Origin: Bacteroidota bacterium
GTDB taxonomy: Bacteria; Bacteroidota; Bacteroidia; Cytophagales; Cyclobacteriaceae
Direction of reading: 5' to 3'
DNA: 10,627 nt
Assembly (NCBI GenBank): GCA_023417955.1
Contig: JAEZDW010000338.1
Coordinates: 1-10,627 of the forward strand
The notes below the pieces were generated by a model. The model made no database searches and was not told the origin of the DNA. It worked only from the letters and a program-made list of their open reading frames with translations. Position numbers and translations under genes: made by a program. Position 1 is the first letter of the stretch. The number at the start of each line of letters is the position of its first letter. This document shows positions 1 to 5,955 of this stretch, piece by piece.

Positions 1-540
1 GTTATCCTGATTGTATTCGCCGGGCTCCGGATAGTTTGAGCCCAGCCACACGAGGCGGATCTTTTCGGCAAGAGAAGGATCTTTTACAAGCGCGAGTGCT
101 ACCGTAGTCAGTTTCCCGACGGCGAGAACCACAAGCTTTTCGCCTTTGGTGGCATTCGCCTGTTCGATAATAAAGTTGACGGCGTCGCTGCCGTCGTACG
201 AGCCTTCGCCAACCGATGATTGAATGTTGATGAACCTGCCGTCTGCGCCTTTGAGAAGCGGCATCTTGCCATCAGCACCGGTTAGTTTCATGATTCGCTC
301 AGCCTCGGCATACTGCTTGTCAATGTTGCCGCCGCTATGGGTAGCGTTGACGGTGACGCCTTTTACGTCAAAGACATCGGCATTAAAAAGGAGGTATGCG
401 AGTGCATGCTGATCGTCGAGCTCGTTGTTTGCATCGGTATCAAAAACGACTTTTATACGGTTGTCCTGCGAATCAGAGCGCGATCCACACATCGTCAAAA
501 ACAGCGAAAGAAGCAGGAGTAGTAAGGCGTGGCTTTTCAT
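1..540 (-). CDS. Nucleoside hydrolase-like lipoprotein (N-terminal part, 3' end outside window)
   Basis: The frame runs open from an ATG at 540 to the window edge, giving 180 residues of an incomplete protein. Residues 1-18 form a lipoprotein signal (hydrophobic leucine-rich core, lipobox LTMC, Cys18), so the product is probably anchored in an envelope membrane. Residues 31-47 read VVFDTDANNELDDQHAL, which resembles the Asp-rich Ca2+ and ribose-binding motif (DxDPGxDD) of inosine/uridine-preferring nucleoside hydrolases. Two extra residues lie between the first Asp pair (34, 36) and the second (42, 43). The later stretch LVVLAVGKLTTVALAL (137-152) fits the family's conserved 'GPLTNLA' region. 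Family members cleave the N-glycosidic bond of ribonucleosides, but an exported, variant-motif member may use another N-riboside or glycoside. It lies 63 bp downstream of the tetR-like gene on the same strand and may be its target. Fold call is fairly sure; substrate is unknown. Confidence 0.8.
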   Translation of the reverse strand, partial: MKSHALLLLLLSLFLTMCGSRSDSQDNRIKVVFDTDANNELDDQHALAYLLFNADVFDVKGVTVNATHSGGNIDKQYAEAERIMKLTGADGKMPLLKGADGRFINIQSSVGEGSYDGSDAVNFIIEQANATKGEKLVVLAVGKLTTVALALVKDPSLAEKIRLVWLGSNYPEPGEYNQDN

Positions 541-585
541 ATTGGCGGCGTTCAACGGGTTAGCCGTAGATCGTTGAATACCAAT
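541..585. promoter_or_regulatory. Nested inverted repeat, possible TetR operator or leader hairpin
   Basis: The spacer between the tetR-like stop and the start of the nucleoside hydrolase-like gene holds two nested inverted repeats. The inner one is TTCAACG (551-557) against CGTTGAA (572-578), a perfect 7-bp pair with a 14-bp spacer. The outer one is ATTGG (541-545) against CCAAT (581-585). The repeat ends directly at the start codon of the downstream gene. Spacing between inner half-sites is about two helical turns centre to centre, which suits a dimeric regulator. It could equally form an RNA hairpin that hides the translation start. Function is inferred. Confidence 0.45.
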
Positions 586-603
586 ATAGCAAAACTTTTC
601 CTG

Positions 604-1176
604 TCAGGCTGCCTCCAGTGACTTTTGAGACGGCTCGATTTCGCTTCTGAACCCCTCGAAAATTATCTGCGCAAGCGCACTGGACATGTCGCGGTTTTCA
701 TTGTTGCCGTTTCGTGCAGCAACGCGGATGGTCTGGTGGAAAATCGTTGCCATCATCGCGGGTGTAACGGCGGCGTGAGGTAAACCGGATTCGGCAAAGA
801 ACCTTGCCAGGTGCGCGCGGTTTTCGTTTTCGTGTGCGAGTAACGTCTCGGTACACCTGGGCGAGCCCGTGCACCGATCGATGAACACTGCCACATCGGG
901 GTTGTCGGCATAGTAACTGAACAGTGCGTCCCACAGTCGGAAGAATTTCTCATCAAACGGGGCCTTGCTGTTTAGCGCAACGCGGATGATTGTATTGAGC
1001 TCGTTGTATACGTATTCACTGAGGGCGCTGATAAGCTTGTCGCGTGTCTCAAACAATGTCTCGGCCGTGATGGCAGTGACGTGCGCGTGGTAGGCGATTT
1101 CAGCCATAGACGCTGTTCCAAAACGGCCTTCGCGTATCAGCCTGAGCGTTGCTTTGAATATATTAAGATGTTGCAT
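604..1176 (-). CDS. TetR/AcrR-family transcriptional regulator
   Basis: The 190-residue length is typical of the family. Residues 5-50 match the N-terminal TetR DNA-binding domain: helix 1 (FKATLRLIREG), then helix-turn-helix with SMAEIAYHAHVT (23-34), followed by the 'F-x-x-(K/R)-(D/E)-x-L' signature as FETRDKL (42-48). The rest is the variable helical ligand-binding and dimerisation part. The usual recognition-helix tyrosine ('TLYYHF' in the family) is missing: here the segment is TAETLF, so DNA recognition may be unusual. The ATG at 1176 is used because no other Met precedes it before an in-frame stop near 1230; no clear ribosome-binding site is visible, which is common in this phylum. A repressor role on the adjacent nucleoside hydrolase-like gene, through the repeat at 541-585, is plausible but unproven. 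The ligand is unknown. Confidence 0.82.
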   Translation of the reverse strand: MQHLNIFKATLRLIREGRFGTASMAEIAYHAHVTAITAETLFETRDKLISALSEYVYNELNTIIRVALNSKAPFDEKFFRLWDALFSYYADNPDVAVFIDRCTGSPRCTETLLAHENENRAHLARFFAESGLPHAAVTPAMMATIFHQTIRVAARNGNNENRDMSSALAQIIFEGFRSEIEPSQKSLEAA

Positions 1177-1308
1177 AATGTCTTTTGTTTGAGGAGCACC
1201 GCTGTCTTCTGAATTAAGGGGCTCCGGTTATTTTGTTTTTTTTGCGGATCACAGTATGAAAACTGTTTGTTACCCGTCTTTGCAAAATTTATGTCCGGCG
1301 TTAAAAGC

Positions 1309-1336
1309 GTCAGGCACATCTTTCGACGTGCCTGAC
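1309..1336 (-). terminator. Rho-independent terminator-like hairpin
   Basis: A perfect 9-bp stem, GTCAGGCAC (1309-1317) with GTGCCTGAC (1328-1336), encloses a 10-nt loop that can itself pair by two more bases. On the minus strand it begins 5 nt after the stop of the 61-residue ORF and is followed by GCTTTTAA. The T-run is short, so it may be a moderate terminator. The opposite side (TTGTTCT) is weaker. It would insulate the tetR-like gene from upstream transcription. Confidence 0.6.
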
Positions 1337-1341
1337 TTGTT

Positions 1342-1527
1342 CTATCTGCTTTGGATGGCTTCTTTTCTTCGGAAGCTTCGGTAAACGTGAAGGATCCACG
1401 CCAGAAACGGCGGCTTCCCGGAGTTTGCGGCTGTGGCAGGCACGTTCTCGAATGAGGGGTCAGGAAGACCGTTCATCGTGAACAGCGAAGCCTGTCGCAT
1501 ATAGTCATATCGTGATGTCATAATCAT
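1342..1527 (-). CDS. Small hypothetical protein (61 aa)
   Basis: I do not recognise this protein. It is 61 residues, starting MIMTSRYDYMRQASLFTM, with a second possible Met start at codon 3. The middle is rich in Pro, Asn and Ala (about residues 20-37). The C-terminal third contains a hydrophobic-then-basic helix (FLAWILHVYRSFRRKEA, about 40-56), which could be amphipathic or membrane-associating. No export signal is obvious. Support for it being real is indirect: the stop codon lies 5 nt before a strong terminator-like hairpin on the same strand, and codon use looks like its neighbours rather than like random sequence. No ribosome-binding site is visible. It could be a small regulatory or membrane peptide, or a chance frame. 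Function cannot be assigned. Confidence 0.42.
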   Translation of the reverse strand: MIMTSRYDYMRQASLFTMNGLPDPSFENVPATAANSGKPPFLAWILHVYRSFRRKEAIQSR

Positions 1528-1896
1528 TTCTTCGGTTAATACATGTTATTCTTCGCCCGCGACTTCGATCCAGGTGGGCGATTCTTTAGCAATATTACGG
1601 AGAAGGATGGCGGCGGGTCGGAGAATGTAATAAAATCAATCAGTGCACTGACCGCAAATGCTTTCTGAATGAAATTACTGCAATCGAATGAAATTTTGTG
1701 AGTTCGGCGATACAAACCGTTGCCGGGATATTTATTTCGCAGTACCTTGTCGTCGAGGCAGACAGGCGTAAGGGATACTTCTCGTGTCAGTATTCCGCCA
1801 CCTGTTCTGAGAACGCTCCCGGCTATTGGCCGCGGGTCGTATTTGAAAGCATTGTATCTTTAAAAGACACGATGAAGAGAGCCGATCGAACTAACT
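1528..1896. other. Intergenic region without a recognisable gene
   Basis: These 369 bp separate the small minus-strand ORF from the universal stress protein gene. On the minus strand a frame stays open for about 105 codons (roughly 1543 to 1866) without an ATG or GTG start, and another 29-codon start-less frame ends at 1546 with residues SPTWIEVAGEE, 18 nt before the small ORF. On the plus strand a frame from a GTG at 1698 runs into the stress protein gene. None resembles a protein I know. This may be a decayed gene or simply stop-poor spacer. A weak -7-like box, TATCTTTA (1855-1862), precedes the stress protein gene but has no matching TTTG at the expected distance. Confidence 0.5.
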
Positions 1897-2709
1897 ATGA
1901 AAAAGATTCTTGTTCCTATTGATTTTTCTGACCATTCCGTAACGTCCCTTCGCTATGCTATGATGGTGGCAGCGAAAATGAACGCGGGCGTTGTAGTGCT
2001 GCATGTGATCGATATTTCAAACAGCGAAATGATGCTGAAGCGGGCCCGGCTGGAAGAGGAAGTAATCGCGAACTCAAAGGAGGATGCCGCAAAACTCATT
2101 GAAGAAGCGCGCAATGGCTCCGCGGAAAATGTTGCCATAGAATTCGACTACCGCCTTGGGCATCCGGCTCATAAGATTATCGTAAACTATGTGAAGCAGA
2201 ACGACATTGCACTGGTTGTCATGGGGCTTCACGGTGAGTCCGGATTGAGGAAAGTGCTCATGGGAAGCACCACAACGTCGGTGATCAATGAAACTACTGT
2301 ACCCGTGATCGGGGTACCGCAGGCAGCCTCGCTCGATCTTGAAAAAATCTTCTACGCGACGGATCTCACGAATCTGAATGCCGAACTGACGAGACTTGTT
2401 CAGTTTGCACGCTTTTTCGGCGCCAGTATTCACGTTGTTCATGTTACCAATGATCCTGCAGTGGACAAGCAACAAATCAAGGAACAAATTCGTCGTATCG
2501 ATTACAACGATATTTATTTTCACGTCCTTCGCGGTGAACAGGTAACGCGTATCCTTGAGACGTTTGTGCGTCGTGCAAAGGCTCACCTTCTCGTTACTTT
2601 CACACACAAGCTTGATTTCTTTGATAAGCTTTTCGGCAAGAGTGTGACTCAGGAGCTTGCTGCCAATAACCAGCTTCCGTTGCTTACGTTTAACCGGGAT
2701 TCCTTTTAA
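1897..2709 (+). CDS. Universal stress protein, tandem UspA domains
   Basis: The 270-residue protein has two UspA domains, about residues 1-141 and 149-270, a common layout in Bacteroidota. The first starts MKKILVPIDFSDHS, the usual first strand, with Asp9 positioned for nucleotide binding. It ends with an intact ATP-binding signature G-x2-G-x9-G-S at 110-124 (GLHGESGLRKVLMGS), followed by the hydrophobic VPVIGVP strand. The second domain starts KIFYATDL, and its equivalent of the signature (THKLDFFDKLFGKS) has lost the first glycines, so only the first domain is expected to bind ATP. The protein is cytoplasmic, with no signal peptide. The family helps survival under starvation and other stresses by poorly defined routes. 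It appears monocistronic, ahead of a heptad repeat. The ATG at 1897 fits the family start exactly. Confidence 0.93.
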   Translation: MKKILVPIDFSDHSVTSLRYAMMVAAKMNAGVVVLHVIDISNSEMMLKRARLEEEVIANSKEDAAKLIEEARNGSAENVAIEFDYRLGHPAHKIIVNYVKQNDIALVVMGLHGESGLRKVLMGSTTTSVINETTVPVIGVPQAASLDLEKIFYATDLTNLNAELTRLVQFARFFGASIHVVHVTNDPAVDKQQIKEQIRRIDYNDIYFHVLRGEQVTRILETFVRRAKAHLLVTFTHKLDFFDKLFGKSVTQELAANNQLPLLTFNRDSF

Positions 2710-2765
2710 TTTCTGATTTCTGATTTCCGATTTCTAATTTCTGATTTCCGATTTATAATTTCTAA
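2710..2765. repeat. Heptameric tandem repeat (8 units of TTTCTGA-like)
   Basis: Starting at the base after the stress protein stop codon there are eight contiguous 7-bp units: TTTCTGA, TTTCTGA, TTTCCGA, TTTCTAA, TTTCTGA, TTTCCGA, TTTATAA and TTTCTAA, followed by a degenerate TTTTTAT. The variation is restricted mainly to positions 4-6. The run fills most of the 83-bp gap before the GH29 gene. It could be a slippage-prone tract affecting transcription of the fucosidase gene, a terminator-like T-rich stretch, or a dispersed genomic repeat. Function is unknown. Confidence 0.85.
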
Positions 2766-2792
2766 TTTTTATTTCGTATTGGCGGGTGGTGT

Positions 2793-4268
2793 ATGGCGGT
2801 GAGAAATTTGGTGTTATCAACCATGAGAGTTTCAAGTTTATCTGGTGTGGTGGTTTTTCTTTTTGCGGCTGTGGTGGCTTGCAGTGATAAAGAAACGTCA
2901 CCTCCGGAGGCTCTTGAACCCGTGCCGTCGGAAGCGCAGCTACAGTGGCATGCGATGGAGATGAATGCGTTCATACATTTCACTACGAATACATTCACCG
3001 ATAAAGAGTGGGGTTATGGTGATGAATCACCGATGGTATTTAATCCTTCAGACATCGACGTCGACCAATGGATTACGACGTTGAAGGATGCCGGATTCAA
3101 AGGCGTGATCCTGACTACCAAACACCACGACGGCTTTTGCCTGTGGCCATCGCGTTATACCGGGCACACTGTTGCGAGCAGTCCTTTTGAAGGCGATGTA
3201 GTGAAGATGGTATCGGAAAGTTGCCGGGAGCACGGGCTTAGGTTTGGAATCTATTTGTCGCCGTGGGACCGGAATCGTGCCGACTACGGAACGCCTGCCT
3301 ACATTGAATACTATCGAAATCAGCTGGAGGAATTGTTCACAAATTACGGACCCGTATTTGAAATGTGGTTCGACGGCGCCAATGGTGGTGACGGCTATTA
3401 CGGCGGTGCCCGCGAACACCGACGCATTGATGGATCGACGTATTACGACTGGCCGGAAACGCTGAGTCTCGTTCGCGAAATGGAGCCCGATGTGATCTTC
3501 TTTAGCGATGCCGGTCCCGGCGTGCGCTGGGTTGGCAATGAACGTGGTGTTGCTGGTGTAACAAACTGGAATACGATTACGCCGGATACCCTGTTCGCCG
3601 GTAAGGCGGGTATTGAAGAACTGTTGAATACGGGTTCGAAAAACGGTACACACTGGATACCTGCCGAAACGGATGTGTCGATCCGACCTGGATGGTTCTA
3701 CCACGCGCGCGAGGATTCCCTGGTGAAATCTCCTGAGCGGTTATTTGAAATCTACCTGACTTCCGTCGGAAGGGGTTCCACGCTTTTGCTCAACGTACCG
3801 CCTGACCGTCGCGGGAAGTTTCACGAAAATGATATTGCCGCACTTAAGGGCTTCCGCGCGATACTAGACAGTGTGTTCAGAAAAGATCTTGCACTCGACG
3901 CCATCGTGTGGACGGAACATTTCCGCGGCGGCGACGAAAGGTATGCTGCCACCATGGTCAACGATAACGATCCGGAAACGTACTGGGCTACGGATGATGA
4001 TCAACATCACGGAAGCCTGATCCTGGATTTTGACGATGAGAAGCGGGTGAGTTATGTGATGATGCAGGAGTACATTCGCCTCGGCCAGCGCGTCACGTCG
4101 TTTAAGATTGATATCTGGAAAGACGAAAACTGGGTGAATGTGAGTCGCGGAACGACGATCGGGTACAAACGGATTATGGCTATCGAACCGATTGAAACAC
4201 GGCGTATACGAATCACGATTGATGATGCGAAGGAGTGCCCGTTGATTTCGAATGTATCGGTTTACTGA
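2793..4268 (+). CDS. Alpha-L-fucosidase, GH29, lipoprotein with C-terminal discoidin-like domain
   Basis: The 491-residue protein hydrolyses terminal alpha-L-fucose from glycans by a retaining mechanism. A lipoprotein signal ends at Cys30 (VVAC). The GH29 barrel covers about residues 45-360: HFTTNTF (62-68), TKHHDGFCLW (109-118), the nucleophile motif EMWFDGA (190-196, Asp194), and WVGNE (246-250), whose Glu250 is a candidate acid/base by analogy with GH29-B enzymes. The region about 370-491, with NDNDPETYWATDD and LILDFDD, resembles an F5/8 type C (CBM32-like) domain. GH29 with this C-terminal module usually belongs to the alpha-1,3/4-specific subfamily B. Residues after the lipid Cys (SDKE) are acidic, consistent with surface export. 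An alternative start at 2823 (MRVSSLSG) would give a tighter 20-residue signal. The GH13 gene follows on the same strand. Confidence 0.92.
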   Translation: MAVRNLVLSTMRVSSLSGVVVFLFAAVVACSDKETSPPEALEPVPSEAQLQWHAMEMNAFIHFTTNTFTDKEWGYGDESPMVFNPSDIDVDQWITTLKDAGFKGVILTTKHHDGFCLWPSRYTGHTVASSPFEGDVVKMVSESCREHGLRFGIYLSPWDRNRADYGTPAYIEYYRNQLEELFTNYGPVFEMWFDGANGGDGYYGGAREHRRIDGSTYYDWPETLSLVREMEPDVIFFSDAGPGVRWVGNERGVAGVTNWNTITPDTLFAGKAGIEELLNTGSKNGTHWIPAETDVSIRPGWFYHAREDSLVKSPERLFEIYLTSVGRGSTLLLNVPPDRRGKFHENDIAALKGFRAILDSVFRKDLALDAIVWTEHFRGGDERYAATMVNDNDPETYWATDDDQHHGSLILDFDDEKRVSYVMMQEYIRLGQRVTSFKIDIWKDENWVNVSRGTTIGYKRIMAIEPIETRRIRITIDDAKECPLISNVSVY

Positions 4269-4332
4269 TTCAGCAATAAATTTTCGCCTGTACGTGGCAT
4301 GAGTGTTTTTCATCTCTCCGAAACCTCATGGC

Positions 4333-5949
4333 ATGCAGAATTCCACGAACGAATTTCTTTGGTGGCAATATGGAATTATCTACCAGATTTATCCACGATC
4401 GTTTCAGGACAGCAATGATGATGGCGTTGGCGATCTGCAGGGGATAATCAGTCGGCTGGATTATTTGAAGTGGCTCGGTGTGAATGCCATTTGGATCTCG
4501 CCCGTTTATCCGTCACCAATGGCTGACTTTGGATACGATATTTCTGACTACGAAAACATTCATCCGCTTTTCGGGACGCTCGGGGATTTGGACCGGCTCG
4601 TTAATGAGGCACATGCGCGCCGCATGAAGTTGATCCTTGATTTCGTGCCGAACCATACGTCGGATCAGCATCCCTGGTTTATTGAATCGCGTTCATCGCG
4701 GGATAACCCAAAGCGCGATTGGTACCTCTGGCGCGATGCCGCTGAGGATGGCGGACCGCCGAACAACTGGCTGGCTGCCTTTGGGGGAACAGCGTGGGAA
4801 TGGGATGACTATACGCAGCAGTATTACTACCACGCGTTTTTGAAAGAGCAGCCGGACCTGAACTGGCGCAATCCCGAAGTGCAACGCGCGATGATGAAGG
4901 TGATGCGCTTCTGGCTGGATCGCGGAATCGACGGGTTTCGCGTTGATGTGATGTGGCACATGATCAAGGATAGCGCATTCAAAGACAATCCGCCGAATCC
5001 CAATTATCGCGATCACATGCCAACGTACGATCAGGTGCTGCCGGTGCATTCGACGGACCAGCCTGAAGTTCATGACATCGTAAGGAAGATGCGTCATTTG
5101 CTCGACGAGTACGATGAACGCATGATGATTGCTGAGATTTATCTTCCGATACAAAAACTGGTTTCTTATTACGGCGCCGAGAAGAAGGAAGCACACCTCC
5201 CGTTTAATTTTCAATTGCTGACACTTCCATGGGATGCGCGCGCGATTTCACTTGCGATCACCGAATATTATCAGGCGATTCCAAAATGGGGCTGGCCGAA
5301 CTGGGTGCTTGGCAATCACGATCAGCCGCGCGTAGCCAGCCGGATAGGTGCGGAACAGGCACGGGTTGCGGCCATGCTGCTGCTTACGTTAAAGGGAACA
5401 CCGACGATTTACTACGGTGAGGAACTGGGCATGAAGGACGTAGCCATACCGTTTGAAGAGGTGTGCGATCCGCAGGGATTAAACATGCCTGACAAGAACT
5501 TGAGTCGTGATCCTGCGCGTACACCCATGCAGTGGAATGGCGAAACGTATGCCGGGTTTTCAAAGACGCGACCGTGGCTGCGCGTGGCTCGCGACTATGC
5601 CAGGGTGAATACAGCGGTGCAAAAAGATGATTCGCGGTCGATGCTCACCTTGTATCGCAAACTGATTACGCTTCGGCAGTCGGCGCCGGCGCTGTCGGTC
5701 GGGGATTACGTTCCGGCATTTTCCGATACGCAGGTGCTGGCGTACGAACGCCGTCACAATGGATCGAAGGCTTATCTCATTGTGCTGAACCTGAGCCACC
5801 GTCCCTGCTATTTCCGGCAGGAGCAACATGCGTACACCGGGACCGTTGTCGTTGCGACACATCCCGAGCTGGAGGGAATGCGTGTAGATGGCACGCTCAC
5901 GCTTGGCGGCGATGAGGGTCTTGTCGTTGAACTTGACAACAATACGTAG
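4333..5949 (+). CDS. GH13 alpha-glucosidase, oligo-1,6-glucosidase type
   Basis: The 538-residue enzyme hydrolyses alpha-glucosidic bonds at the non-reducing end of small oligosaccharides. Without a signal peptide it should act in the cytoplasm on imported sugars. Family regions are all present: WWQYGIIYQIYPRSFQDSN (residues 10-28, the usual start), DFVPNHTS (103-110), EQPDLNW (172-178), GFRVDV with nucleophile Asp205, IAEIY with acid/base Glu268, and GNHDQPR with Asp330. The QPDLN form of conserved region V and Val directly after the nucleophile are signatures linked to oligo-1,6-glucosidase/isomaltase specificity rather than maltase (Thr or Ala there). The C-terminal beta domain is present to about residue 538. 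I chose the ATG at 4333 over an upstream in-frame GTG at 4303 because family homology begins soon after it. It lies 64 bp after the GH29 stop, so is probably co-transcribed. Trehalose- or sucrose-directed relatives cannot be excluded. Confidence 0.92.
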   Translation: MQNSTNEFLWWQYGIIYQIYPRSFQDSNDDGVGDLQGIISRLDYLKWLGVNAIWISPVYPSPMADFGYDISDYENIHPLFGTLGDLDRLVNEAHARRMKLILDFVPNHTSDQHPWFIESRSSRDNPKRDWYLWRDAAEDGGPPNNWLAAFGGTAWEWDDYTQQYYYHAFLKEQPDLNWRNPEVQRAMMKVMRFWLDRGIDGFRVDVMWHMIKDSAFKDNPPNPNYRDHMPTYDQVLPVHSTDQPEVHDIVRKMRHLLDEYDERMMIAEIYLPIQKLVSYYGAEKKEAHLPFNFQLLTLPWDARAISLAITEYYQAIPKWGWPNWVLGNHDQPRVASRIGAEQARVAAMLLLTLKGTPTIYYGEELGMKDVAIPFEEVCDPQGLNMPDKNLSRDPARTPMQWNGETYAGFSKTRPWLRVARDYARVNTAVQKDDSRSMLTLYRKLITLRQSAPALSVGDYVPAFSDTQVLAYERRHNGSKAYLIVLNLSHRPCYFRQEQHAYTGTVVVATHPELEGMRVDGTLTLGGDEGLVVELDNNT

Positions 5950-5955
5950 GTGCTG

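Noticed and set aside
1251..1266. Short inverted repeat ACAGT-N6-ACTGT upstream of the tetR-like gene
   Set aside because: Five-base arms are expected by chance, and the sequence does not resemble the repeat at 551-578, so an autoregulatory operator is not supported.
1137..1319. 60-codon minus-strand frame overlapping the 5' end of the tetR-like gene
   Set aside because: It is out of frame with the TetR protein, is lysine- and glutamine-rich low-complexity sequence, and begins inside the terminator hairpin region.
1855..1862. TATCTTTA as the -7 box of the stress protein promoter
   Set aside because: No TTTG lies 19-21 bp upstream, so the promoter cannot be called with confidence.
1698..1922. 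GTG-started 74-codon frame before and into the universal stress protein gene
   Set aside because: It overlaps the true start out of frame, and the translation has no recognisable feature.
2074..2607. Long open frame (177 codons) antisense to the universal stress protein gene
   Set aside because: It has no recognisable motif and lies opposite a clear Usp gene; stop-poor antisense frames follow from that gene's codon use.
3048..3704. 218-codon frame antisense to the GH29 gene
   Set aside because: The plus strand is a well-supported GH29 barrel; the antisense product shows no domain or export signal and no start signal.
4693..5214. 173-codon frame antisense to the GH13 gene
   Set aside because: It is opposite conserved catalytic regions of GH13 and resembles no protein family.
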